Shown here piece after piece: positions 1 through 7,362 of a DNA stretch of 64,000 nt (its first letter is position 1; each line of letters begins with the position of its first letter). Made by a program: the position numbers and the translations under genes. The DNA comes from Permianibacter sp046297695 (GTDB lineage Bacteria; Pseudomonadota; Gammaproteobacteria; Enterobacterales; Permianibacteraceae): the NCBI GenBank assembly GCA_046297695.1, contig JBKBHF010000002.1, positions 1-64,000 of the forward strand. Reading direction: 5' to 3'. Below the pieces are notes generated by a model. The model saw nothing but the letters and a program-made list of their open reading frames with translations. It had not been told where the DNA came from and did not search any database.

Positions 1-435
1 AATGTCGGGCTCGGCACCGATGGCGCCGCCAGCAACAACGATCTGGATCTGCTCGGCGAGCTGCGCACCGCGACGCTGCTCGGCAAAGCCGTCGCCGGCG
101 ATCCGCGGGCGATGCATGCCGAACAGATGCTGTACATGGCGACGCTCGGCGGCGCCCGTACCATGGGCCTCGAAAACGAAATCGGCTCATTGGAAGTTGG
201 CAAGTCCGCGGATCTGATCGCCGTCGACCTGTCCGGCCTGCTGCAGCAACCGGTGTACCACCCGCTCTATTCGTTGCTGTACACCGTACAACGGGAACAG
301 GTCAGCGATGTCTGGGTCGCCGGGCAAGCGCTGATGCGCAACCGCGAACTGCTGACCATTGATGAAACGGCGCTGCGGGCAAAAGTGCAGCGCTGGCAGG
401 GCGATGTGCGGAGCACGTTGAAAACGCACGGATAA
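1..435 (+). CDS. mtaD: 5-methylthioadenosine/S-adenosylhomocysteine deaminase, C-terminal part
   Basis: The frame is open from base 1 and ends with TAA at 433-435, so only the last 144 residues are present. The piece starts with GLGTDGAASNNDLDLLGE, the metal-binding aspartate region of TRZ/ATZ-type amidohydrolases. SLEVGKSADLIAVDL, typical of the C-terminal beta domain of this superfamily, lies further on. These enzymes deaminate methylthioadenosine or S-adenosylhomocysteine in the cytoplasm as part of purine and methionine salvage. In Pseudomonas the same gene precedes ubiG, as here, which supports the specific name over a generic amidohydrolase. Exact substrate is inferred from family and synteny. 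Confidence 0.85.
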   Translation, partial: NVGLGTDGAASNNDLDLLGELRTATLLGKAVAGDPRAMHAEQMLYMATLGGARTMGLENEIGSLEVGKSADLIAVDLSGLLQQPVYHPLYSLLYTVQREQVSDVWVAGQALMRNRELLTIDETALRAKVQRWQGDVRSTLKTHG

Positions 436-443
436 ATTACGCG

Positions 444-507
444 GTAGGAGCGGACTTGCCTGCGATTTCATTCAGCAAAACACAATCGCGGCCAAGGCCG
501 CTCCTAC
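444..507. repeat. REP-type palindrome pair between mtaD and ubiG
   Basis: Two 24-base arms face each other. The left arm (444-467) begins GTAGGAGCGGACTTGCC. The right arm (484-507), read on the minus strand, begins GTAGGAGCGGCCTTGGCC. They differ at only a few positions and are separated by about 16 bases. This GTAGGAGCGG...CGCGA core is the well-known repetitive extragenic palindrome type of Pseudomonas and related bacteria. A second related element lies at 38831-38898. Confidence 0.8.
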
Positions 508-536
508 AAAAACATTTCACTGACAGGACACGCGCC

Positions 537-1244
537 ATGACCCACACCAATGTCGACCGCGCCGAAATCGCCAAATTCGAAGCGCTTGCCGCCCGCTGGT
601 GGGATCGGCACAGCGAATTCAAACCGCTGCATGACATCAACCCGCTGCGTCTCGGCTGGATTCTGCAGAAAACCGGACCACTCGCTGGCAAGCGCGTGGT
701 CGATGTTGGTTGTGGCGGCGGCATTCTCAGTGAAGCGCTGGCCGGTGAAGGTGCGCAGGTCACCGGCATCGACATGGGCGAAGCACCGCTGTCGGTGGCG
801 CGGCTGCATCTGCTCGAAAGCGGTCGCAGCGTCGATTACCGGCAGATGACCGTCGAACAACTGGCCGATGAGCAACCGGGCAGTTTCGATGTCGTCACCT
901 GCATGGAAATGATCGAGCATGTGCCGGACCCGGCGTCGGTCATCGCCGCTTGCGCCAAGCTGGTGAAGCCGAATGGCCATGTATTTTTCTCGACCATCAA
1001 TCGCAACCCGAAAGCGTTTCTGTTTGCCATCGTCGGCGCCGAGTACATTTTGAACCTGCTGCCGAAAGGCACCCACGAATATGCCAAATTCATTCGGCCG
1101 TCCGAGCTCGGCACCTGGGCTCGGCACGCAGGGCTGCGCGTCGGCGACATGATTGGCATGCACTACAACCCGCTGACCAAGGTCTACTCGCTCGGCCCCG
1201 GTGTCGATGTCAATTACCTCGTCCATACCAGGCCGGCCGACTGA
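537..1244 (+). CDS. ubiG: Ubiquinone biosynthesis O-methyltransferase
   Basis: Encodes 235 residues, the usual UbiG length. It makes both O-methylations of the ubiquinone ring with S-adenosylmethionine. The SAM-binding glycine motif VVDVGCGGGILSE lies near residue 55, followed by an acidic strand end (GIDMGE) and the post-motif TCMEMIEHVPDP. The N-terminal FEALAARWWD is a UbiG hallmark. ATG 537 is chosen because family similarity starts there; the longer frame upstream runs through the REP element. It is followed 32 bases later by mupP. Confidence 0.95.
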   Translation: MTHTNVDRAEIAKFEALAARWWDRHSEFKPLHDINPLRLGWILQKTGPLAGKRVVDVGCGGGILSEALAGEGAQVTGIDMGEAPLSVARLHLLESGRSVDYRQMTVEQLADEQPGSFDVVTCMEMIEHVPDPASVIAACAKLVKPNGHVFFSTINRNPKAFLFAIVGAEYILNLLPKGTHEYAKFIRPSELGTWARHAGLRVGDMIGMHYNPLTKVYSLGPGVDVNYLVHTRPAD

Positions 1245-1276
1245 GCCGCTCCCACCCTTGGGATGAAAACAGCAAG

Positions 1277-1978
1277 ATGATTAGCCACCTTCCCCTGCAA
1301 TGTGTGCTGTTCGATCTGGATGGCACCTTGCTGGACACCTCGCAGGACATGGCGAAAGCGCTCAACCAGCTGCTGATCGAGCGCGGCCGCAAACCCTTGC
1401 CGTATGAAGCGATTCGGCCGCAGGTCTCGCACGGTGCCCGCGGTCTGCTCAAACTCGGTTTCGACATGGAGCCGACCGATCCGGCCTTCACGACCTTTCG
1501 GGATCGCTACCTTGCGCTCTACGAGCAATGCATGATCGAAGAAACCATGCTCTTCTCTGGCCTCGATCAGGTGCTGCGCTACTGCGAACAAAACGATCTG
1601 CGCTGGGGCGTGGTCACCAACAAACCCGGTTACCTGACCCGCGCCGTGATGGAGCATCTGCAGCTCTGGCAGCGCGCGGCTTGCGTCGTCGCTGGGGACT
1701 GCCTGCCGCAGCGCAAACCGGATCCGGCGCCGATGTTCCATGCCGCCCAGATGGCTGGCGTCGATGCGGCCACCTGCTGCTATGTCGGCGATGCCGAACG
1801 CGATATCGAAGCCGGTCGTCGCGCCGGCATGCGTACGGTATGCGCACTCTGGGGCTTCATTGACGAAAACGAAGATCCACAGCGCTGGCTCGCCGATCAC
1901 TACCTTGATCGAACCGAGCAACTGATCGATCTGATCGCGCATTGGCATCAGAATGGTCTCGGTTCCGTGGAGCTGTAA
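1277..1978 (+). CDS. mupP: HAD-family phosphatase, MupP/Gph type
   Basis: Encodes 233 residues. HAD motif I is FDLDGTLLDT (nucleophile Asp near residue 12), motif II is VVTNKPG, the lysine motif is RKPDP and motif IV is YVGDAERDI. Annotation pipelines often call this phosphoglycolate phosphatase. In Pseudomonas the gene directly after ubiG is MupP, the N-acetylmuramate-6-phosphate phosphatase of the anabolic cell-wall recycling route that feeds UDP-MurNAc. The conserved mtaD-ubiG-mupP-yciK order favours MupP, but sequence alone does not exclude Gph. ATG 1277 starts just after ubiG. Confidence 0.8.
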   Translation: MISHLPLQCVLFDLDGTLLDTSQDMAKALNQLLIERGRKPLPYEAIRPQVSHGARGLLKLGFDMEPTDPAFTTFRDRYLALYEQCMIEETMLFSGLDQVLRYCEQNDLRWGVVTNKPGYLTRAVMEHLQLWQRAACVVAGDCLPQRKPDPAPMFHAAQMAGVDAATCCYVGDAERDIEAGRRAGMRTVCALWGFIDENEDPQRWLADHYLDRTEQLIDLIAHWHQNGLGSVEL

Positions 1979-1980
1979 CC

Positions 1981-2877
1981 GTGGCTGAACCCGCTTCCGC
2001 GAGCCTGTCGCTCGCCACCGCCTCGTCTATTGCTGGCATTCGGGTCAGCGAGTTGGCGCCCGGTTATCCGCTGTTGCACTTGCACCACGGCAAGCTGCAG
2101 GCAACGCTGTCGTTGTACGGCGGCCAGTTGCTCGACTGCCAGCAACACGGCCGGGCACTGATCTGGCGCAATCCGTCACTGCACGTGGTGCCGGGCAAGG
2201 CGCTGCGCGCCGGTGTGCCGATCTGCTGGCCGTGGTTCGGCACGCTCGACAGCGCCCTGCCCGCCCATGGTTTTGTTCGTACCCGGCACTGGCAGCTGCA
2301 CTCGGCACAGCATCACGACGATGCGCTCACCGTCACGCTGGCCATTCAGGATGACGACAGCAGCCGCAAACTTTGGCCGCACCGCTTTGCCTTGCAATTG
2401 CAGATCCGCCTGAGTGACGTGCTGTCGGTGCAGCTGCTGATGCACAACACCGACGATCACGCCTGGCCGGCGGCCGGCGCGTTGCACAGTTATTTTGCTG
2501 TCAGCGACATCGGCACGACTCAAATCGCTGACCTCGATGGCGTTGGCTATGTCGATCAGCTGACCGGCGAGCAACCGTTGCAGCACGGCGCGCTGACCTT
2601 TGACCGGGAAACCGACCGCATCTATCGGCGCGGCCACGGCACCGTGCGCATTCATGACGGCAGCCACTGCCTGCAACTGCAGCAGCATGGCAACACCGAC
2701 ACCGTCGTCTGGACGCCATGGCTCAACAAAGCGGCTCGCCTTGGCGATCTGCGCGGCGATGACTGGCGCCAGTTCGTCTGTGTCGAAACCGCCATCGCCA
2801 ACGATCATGCGGTGATTCTGGCGCCCGGCATGCAGTACGCCATCGGTTTCACCCTGTCTGCCCGTTCGGAACGCTGA
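1981..2877 (+). CDS. yeaD: D-hexose-6-phosphate mutarotase (YeaD family aldose 1-epimerase)
   Basis: Encodes 298 residues from a GTG at 1981, two bases after the mupP stop, so translation is probably coupled. An upstream in-frame ATG at 1942 lies inside mupP and is less likely. RAGVPICWPWFG and PAHGFVRTRHW are the conserved YeaD/galactose-mutarotase-like blocks, with the catalytic-type histidine in the latter. The enzyme equilibrates anomers of glucose-6-phosphate and similar sugars in the cytoplasm. Its presence between mupP and yciK departs from the Pseudomonas order. Confidence 0.85.
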   Translation: MAEPASASLSLATASSIAGIRVSELAPGYPLLHLHHGKLQATLSLYGGQLLDCQQHGRALIWRNPSLHVVPGKALRAGVPICWPWFGTLDSALPAHGFVRTRHWQLHSAQHHDDALTVTLAIQDDDSSRKLWPHRFALQLQIRLSDVLSVQLLMHNTDDHAWPAAGALHSYFAVSDIGTTQIADLDGVGYVDQLTGEQPLQHGALTFDRETDRIYRRGHGTVRIHDGSHCLQLQQHGNTDTVVWTPWLNKAARLGDLRGDDWRQFVCVETAIANDHAVILAPGMQYAIGFTLSARSER

Positions 2878-2878
2878 C

Positions 2879-3718
2879 ATGGACGCCCGCCAATTTTGCC
2901 GGCAGGACGTTGCGCCGCCGCACAGCGATCTGGCCTGCGCACTCCGCGGTCTCGATGCCGATACCGAGCTGGCGCTGCTCGGCATTTTTGCCTTTCACCA
3001 GCGCGTCTGCGACATTCCGCATCGCGCCAGCGAGCGCCAGCTGGCACAAACCCAGCTGCAGTGGTGGCGCACACAATTGACGGCGGAGGCACACAGCACG
3101 CACCCAAGTTTGCAAGCACTGGCGCCGCTGCGCGCACGCATCCCGGCGGTCACGCCGTTGCTGAACGCCCTGCTCGACGGCGTCGAACAGGACATTGATT
3201 TCGCTGGCTTTGCCGAACAAGCCGAGCTCGATGGCTTTCTGCAACAGCGTGGCGAACTGTTGCTGCAACTGCTTGCCTATGCACTGAACGTGGTACTGAC
3301 CAGCGACAGCGCCAAGGCGATTGGCGGTTTTCTGGAATACAGTCAACTGGTCCACGATTTTGCCCGCCATGCCAGCGCACATGTCGTCTATTTGCCGTAC
3401 AAGCAGTTGGCTGAACATGGCTTGAGCGCCGATCAGCTTTGTCAGCAACGCGACACCGACTTGCGCGCGGTTTTCCGCGCGCAAACGGCACACCAGCGCG
3501 CACAGCTGGGCAACGGCCTGCAGCGCCTCAACCCTGCCAGCGCCAAGCGGCTGGCCCCGGTGCTGATACTGTTGGCCTTGCGCAGCCGCTGGCTTACCGC
3601 CACCGAAGCGGACGGCTACGCACTGCAACACTATCGCTTGCAACTGGGCGGCTGGCAGCGCTGGCAAACCCGCCTGGTCACCCAACTGAAACTGGCGACC
3701 GGCTCGTTTGCCGGCTAA
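2879..3718 (+). CDS. Squalene/phytoene synthase-like protein
   Basis: Encodes 279 residues, starting one base after the mutarotase stop. The fold signature is visible: an N-terminal region ending in a QWWRTQL helix, and HDFARHASAHVVYLPYKQL, which corresponds to the second substrate-binding helix of trans-isoprenyl synthases (usually RDV.ED...GRIYLP). The two aspartate-rich Mg-diphosphate motifs of active synthases are mostly missing: HDFARH replaces the usual acidic motif. It may be non-catalytic, like the complex I assembly factor NDUFAF6, a member of the same superfamily. Function is unknown. Confidence 0.7.
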   Translation: MDARQFCRQDVAPPHSDLACALRGLDADTELALLGIFAFHQRVCDIPHRASERQLAQTQLQWWRTQLTAEAHSTHPSLQALAPLRARIPAVTPLLNALLDGVEQDIDFAGFAEQAELDGFLQQRGELLLQLLAYALNVVLTSDSAKAIGGFLEYSQLVHDFARHASAHVVYLPYKQLAEHGLSADQLCQQRDTDLRAVFRAQTAHQRAQLGNGLQRLNPASAKRLAPVLILLALRSRWLTATEADGYALQHYRLQLGGWQRWQTRLVTQLKLATGSFAG

Positions 3719-3753
3719 CGTCGATTGAAAACCCGCACGCGCAGGAACTGCTC

Positions 3754-4500
3754 ATGGATCACAAACACTACCAACCCGCCGCCGACGCCTTGAACGATCG
3801 CGTCATCCTGATCACCGGTGCCGGTGATGGCATCGGCAAGACCGTCGCGCTCGGTTGTGCCAGACACGGTGCAACGGTCATCCTGCTCGGCCGTCAGCAG
3901 AAAAAACTGGAAGCGGTTTACGACGCGATTGTCGCCGCCGGTGGCGCCCAGCCTGCCATCGTACCGATGAACCTGCTGACCGTTACCCCGGATGACACCG
4001 TTGGCCTCGCACAAACGCTGCAACAGGAATTCGGTCGGCTCGACGGCCTGTTGCACAACGCCGCCGTGCTTGGCGAGCGGGCGCCCATCGAGCACTACGC
4101 CCCGAATGTCTGGCTGGAAGTGATGCAAATCAACGTCAACGCGGCGTTCCTGCTGACCCAGAGCCTGATGCCGCTGCTGAAAGCCGCCAGCGACGCCTCG
4201 GTGGTGTTCACCAGCAGTGGCGTCGGCCGCAAGGGCAAAGCGTTCTGGGGCGCGTATGCGGTGTCCAAGTTCGCCACCGAAGGCATGATGCAGGTGCTCG
4301 CCGATGAGCTCGACGAGAACTCCAATATCCGGGTCAATTGCATCAACCCAGGTGGCACCCGCACCAAGATGCGCGCCGCCGCTTTCCCGGCCGAAGACGC
4401 CAGCAAACTGAAAACACCGGAAGACATCCTGCCGAGCTACTTGTGGCTGCTCGGGCCCGACAGTCGCGAGGTCCATGGTCAATCCATTGACGCGCAATAG
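3754..4500 (+). CDS. yciK: Short-chain dehydrogenase, YciK family
   Basis: Encodes 248 residues from ATG 3754; the longer frame upstream overlaps the previous gene. The NAD(P)-binding motif is TGAGDGIGK, the structural motif is NAA (LHNAAVLGE), the catalytic serine lies in VVFTSSGVGR and the YxxxK motif is YAVSK. The length and the C-terminal DILPSYLWLLGPDS segment match E. coli YciK, an oxidoreductase of unknown substrate. Its position after mupP is conserved in Pseudomonas. It is the last gene before a hairpin at 4549. Confidence 0.9.
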   Translation: MDHKHYQPAADALNDRVILITGAGDGIGKTVALGCARHGATVILLGRQQKKLEAVYDAIVAAGGAQPAIVPMNLLTVTPDDTVGLAQTLQQEFGRLDGLLHNAAVLGERAPIEHYAPNVWLEVMQINVNAAFLLTQSLMPLLKAASDASVVFTSSGVGRKGKAFWGAYAVSKFATEGMMQVLADELDENSNIRVNCINPGGTRTKMRAAAFPAEDASKLKTPEDILPSYLWLLGPDSREVHGQSIDAQ

Positions 4501-4548
4501 GCCAATTTGCACGACTGTTTTGTGCCAAATTCCCGGCTTTTCCCGATA

Positions 4549-4570
4549 CCGGCAGCCAACTGGCTGCCGG
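4549..4570 (+). terminator. Possible terminator after yciK
   Basis: A 9-base perfect stem, CCGGCAGCC/GGCTGCCGG, with a 4-base loop, followed by the moderately T-rich TTCTCTGTC. It lies 50 bases after the yciK stop and before an AT-rich promoter region. The weak T tract lowers confidence. Confidence 0.5.
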
Positions 4571-4663
4571 TTCTCTGTCAAAACCCTGACCTGATTCAAA
4601 GAACGCACCTCATATCGTTAATAAATCATTGATTTATAAGGCGCCATTTTTTATTCTGCACTC

Positions 4664-4679
4664 TGGCACGGTTCTCGCT
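4664..4679 (+). promoter_or_regulatory. Candidate sigma-54 (-24/-12) promoter for the diguanylate cyclase
   Basis: TGGCACGGTTCTCGCT fits the RpoN consensus TGGCAC-N5-TTGCA. The invariant GG and GC dinucleotides are correctly spaced, and the core differs by one base (TCGC for TTGC). It is about 83 bases upstream of the start codon, and the preceding 60 bases are strikingly AT-rich (4610-4655), as expected for an IHF-assisted sigma-54 promoter. No enhancer-binding site was identified. Confidence 0.45.
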
Positions 4680-4761
4680 AACACCGTTCGTGACAGCGAA
4701 CCGGGCAACGCCACGCTGTCAGTCGTCAGTCGGGTCGTTGCCGTGCCTCGGAGTGAAAGCG

Positions 4762-5664
4762 ATGTCCAGTCCCATCTCGCGCAAAGTCATCGGTCTGCCA
4801 GCGGCCGCCCATTACCGGCAGCTGCCGGCGGCAATCGAGCGGCTGGAAGACCTGTGCACCCGGCTGGCGCGCGAGCTGCCGCGCAGCCTGGAGCTGGCGG
4901 ACGTGCTGTCGCTCTACCGCGATCACCTGGCCCGGCTCGTCAGCTTCGATGAACTGAGCTTTATCGCCGACGGCCACGCGCTTTACCAATCCGGCACGAT
5001 CAGCCGGCATCAAGTGCAGTACCAGATGGATGTCGGACAGGACGTGCTCGGCGATCTGCGCCTGTCGCGCCAGCAACCGTTTGCCGACGCCGAACTGCTC
5101 ATCATCGAAACCAGCCTGTCCCTGCTCGGTTACCCGCTGCGCAATGCCTTGCTCTACCGCGATGCACTGCGCGCGGCCCGCCAGGATGCGCTGACCGGTG
5201 TCGGCAACCGGGCGGCGCTGGAGCAGACCCTGGCGACCGAACTGGGCCTTGCCCAGCGCCACGGCGGCCCGTTCAGCCTGTTGCTGATCGACATCGACCA
5301 TTTCAAAGCCATCAATGACCGGTTCGGTCATGCTGCCGGCGACGAGGCCCTGCGCACGGTCGCCAAGCGCCTGACCGAACTGACCCGCAGCTCCGACGCC
5401 GTGTTCCGGTACGGCGGTGAAGAGTTCGTGATCCTGCTGCGCAACACCGATGTGAAGTCCGCCGCAATTCTCGCCGAACGCCTGCGCGCTGCCATTGAAT
5501 GTGCTCCAGTTCGCTGCAATGACCATGTCATCAATGTGACCATCAGCTCGGGCCTGACCGGTTACCAGCGCAACGCCAGCAGCGAGCAACTGCTTGAGCT
5601 GGCAGATCGCGCGCTGTATCGCGCCAAAGATGAAGGACGCAACCGGGTGCACGTGGCCGCATGA
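4762..5664 (+). CDS. GGDEF-domain diguanylate cyclase
   Basis: Encodes 300 residues. Roughly the first 140 form a GAF-like sensory region with no obvious membrane helix. The rest is a complete GGDEF domain: DALTGVGNRAALE opening, DIDHFKAINDRFGHAAGD nucleotide and metal site, and active-site signature RYGGEEF near residue 217. RSSD five residues before the signature is an intact product-inhibition I-site. It should make c-di-GMP from two GTP in the cytoplasm. ATG 4762 is preceded by GGAGTGAAAG and is preferred to an ATG at 4690. A sigma-54-like promoter lies upstream. Confidence 0.9.
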   Translation: MSSPISRKVIGLPAAAHYRQLPAAIERLEDLCTRLARELPRSLELADVLSLYRDHLARLVSFDELSFIADGHALYQSGTISRHQVQYQMDVGQDVLGDLRLSRQQPFADAELLIIETSLSLLGYPLRNALLYRDALRAARQDALTGVGNRAALEQTLATELGLAQRHGGPFSLLLIDIDHFKAINDRFGHAAGDEALRTVAKRLTELTRSSDAVFRYGGEEFVILLRNTDVKSAAILAERLRAAIECAPVRCNDHVINVTISSGLTGYQRNASSEQLLELADRALYRAKDEGRNRVHVAA

Positions 5665-5703
5665 CGATAAGGATTTGCCTGCCGGCAGATCCGGGAGGCA
5701 ATG

Positions 5704-6162
5704 ATGTCGAATCTGCGCAACATGCTGGAAATGGCGCTCAGCGCTGGCCACAACGCGCTGGATCTGCATTGTGAAAATACCGCGCTGCTGCGCGACGAAC
5801 TGCTCCGCTACAACGACTTTACCTCGCGCGCCTGCTACGTCTGGGAGCCGGGGCGCGGCCTCTCCCGCATCGACATGCCGCATATCGTCGTGCCGAACAC
5901 GGCGAGCTTCGAACAGGCACTGCAGCACATCGTCAGCCGGCCGCATTTCGCGGTGTATCTGTTCGAAAACCTGCGTGACGAATTCAAGCTGGTCTCGACC
6001 TGGGCGCTGCTGCGTCGCCTGGTTGCCGACCGTAGCCCGCAACGCAAGTTGCTGGTATTCGGCGGCCAGGGCCTGAAGGTGCCGGACCACATGAAAGCGC
6101 TGTTCGTCGAAACCCAGCTACGCACCAACACCCAGACCGGACAGCAGTTCCGGGTGGCCTGA
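5704..6162 (+). CDS. Small protein resembling the N-terminal domain of Ycf46-type AAA ATPases
   Basis: Encodes 152 residues. Two ATGs stand side by side (5701, 5704); the second has better spacing from GGGAGG. There are no signal peptide and no membrane segment. The pattern CYVWEPGRGL ... HFAVYLFENLRDEF ... RKLLVFGGQGLKVPDHM recalls the non-ATPase N-terminal domain of cyanobacterial Ycf46-like AAA proteins, but no Walker motifs follow. It is 39 bases after the diguanylate cyclase and probably in its operon. The family assignment is inference from pattern memory. Confidence 0.55.
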   Translation: MSNLRNMLEMALSAGHNALDLHCENTALLRDELLRYNDFTSRACYVWEPGRGLSRIDMPHIVVPNTASFEQALQHIVSRPHFAVYLFENLRDEFKLVSTWALLRRLVADRSPQRKLLVFGGQGLKVPDHMKALFVETQLRTNTQTGQQFRVA

Positions 6163-6336
6163 TCCCGGAACCGTGCGGGAACTTGATTACCGCCAAACCG
6201 GTCCCATATCCACCGGCACGCTGCGACGGACATGCGAAATGACCGAGGCAGCAGGCCGGTGCGTCATGCAAACTTCATGATCGCGGTCTATAGTGAAACT
6301 ACCGGCGCGCAAGTGCCATACACCTTTGAAGGATTT

Positions 6337-6474
6337 ATGATTTCCCATCGTTTGTTGAACATCCTGCAAAAACGCCAGCAACACCACTCCGACGCTTTGT
6401 CATTGCGTCGCAGGCGCGAAGCTGCTGGCACCGACCAGCCAACCTCTCCAGCGTCTGCCAAGCTGGGAAAATAA
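6337..6474 (+). CDS. Possible 45-residue basic peptide
   Basis: ATG 6337 has a GAAGGA ribosome site 6 bases upstream and the TAA at 6472-6474 sits directly against a strong terminator, which gives it a gene-like layout. The product is basic, with a run LRRRREA, and has no recognised family. A TATAGT at 6289-6294 could be a -10 element, without a clear -35. It could equally be a leader or a small RNA transcribed to the terminator. Confidence 0.4.
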   Translation: MISHRLLNILQKRQQHHSDALSLRRRREAAGTDQPTSPASAKLGK

Positions 6475-6502
6475 AAAAAGCGAGTCGACGACTCGCTTTT
6501 TT
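6473..6502. terminator. Bidirectional rho-independent terminator
   Basis: A 7-base stem, GCGAGTC/GACTCGC, with a 3-base loop (6480-6496), flanked by an A run on the left and a T run on the right. It can stop transcription from the small ORF on plus and from the enoyl-CoA hydratase on minus. Confidence 0.9.
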
Positions 6503-6532
6503 GTTGCGGCTCACCAGCGCCCAGCCCCCTGC

Positions 6533-7300
6533 TCAGAACGTTGAAAAATCCGGCGCCCGCTTTTCCAGAAAGGCCTTGAACGCTTCTTTTGCTTCAGGGC
6601 TCTGCAAACGCTCGCGAAACTCCGAGGCTTCCACCAACAAGGTGTCGGACACCGCGCCTCTCAGGTGCCGTTTCAGCAGCGCTTTGCTGGCGCGCAGTGC
6701 GGCCGGCGGTTTTGCTGCCAGTTTGCGCGCGGCAAGCTCGGCGGTAGCCAGTGCTTCACCGACACCGGTCACCGCCGTGATGATGCCGCAATCCCTCGCC
6801 GTATCGGCGCTGAAGGGTTCGCCAAGCAACAGCAACTCGGCGGCACGGGCATGGCCACACCGTTGCGGCAACAACAAACTCGATGCGGCTTCCGGCACCA
6901 ACCCTAAGTTGACGAACGGCAAACTGAGTTTGGCATCGCGCGCGACATAGCTGAGATCGCAATGCAGCAGCAGCGTAGTGCCAATACCGACGGCCACACC
7001 TTCGACAGCCGCCACCAGCGGCTTGTGCGCGCTGGCCACCGCAAACAGAAACTTCATCACCGGACTGTCGGCATCGATCGGCGGCTGGTTGAGAAAATCG
7101 GCCAGATCGTTGCCTGCGGAGAAATGCCCCCCCTCACCACGAAACAAGATCACCCGGACATTGGCGTCATGCTCGGCCTCGGCCAGAAACGAGGTCAACT
7201 GCAGATACATCGTCGTGGTCAGCGCATTGCGCTTGTCCGGCCGGTTGATCACCAGATGAGCGATCCGATCACGGACCTCGTAGTGAATGCTGCCAGTCAT
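6533..7300 (-). CDS. Enoyl-CoA hydratase/isomerase family protein
   Basis: Encodes 255 residues, a normal crotonase length. The oxyanion-hole segments are FSAGNDLADF and GVAVGIGTTLLLHCDL; the proximal catalytic position lies in FVNLGLVPEAASS, where the Glu/Asp pattern resembles isomerases of the PaaG or Eci2 type more than a classic hydratase. It probably acts in fatty acid or aromatic-acid CoA degradation. ATG 7300 has AGGAAA at good spacing; ATG 7321 and 7333 upstream lack one. It is the only gene between a terminator and the peptidase. Confidence 0.85.
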   Translation of the reverse strand: MTGSIHYEVRDRIAHLVINRPDKRNALTTTMYLQLTSFLAEAEHDANVRVILFRGEGGHFSAGNDLADFLNQPPIDADSPVMKFLFAVASAHKPLVAAVEGVAVGIGTTLLLHCDLSYVARDAKLSLPFVNLGLVPEAASSLLLPQRCGHARAAELLLLGEPFSADTARDCGIITAVTGVGEALATAELAARKLAAKPPAALRASKALLKRHLRGAVSDTLLVEASEFRERLQSPEAKEAFKAFLEKRAPDFSTF

Positions 7301-7362
7301 CGTCGTTTTCCTGTCTGTCATGTGTGTCTGCAAGTCGGTATCAGCGAGGCGCCTGTGCCCGC

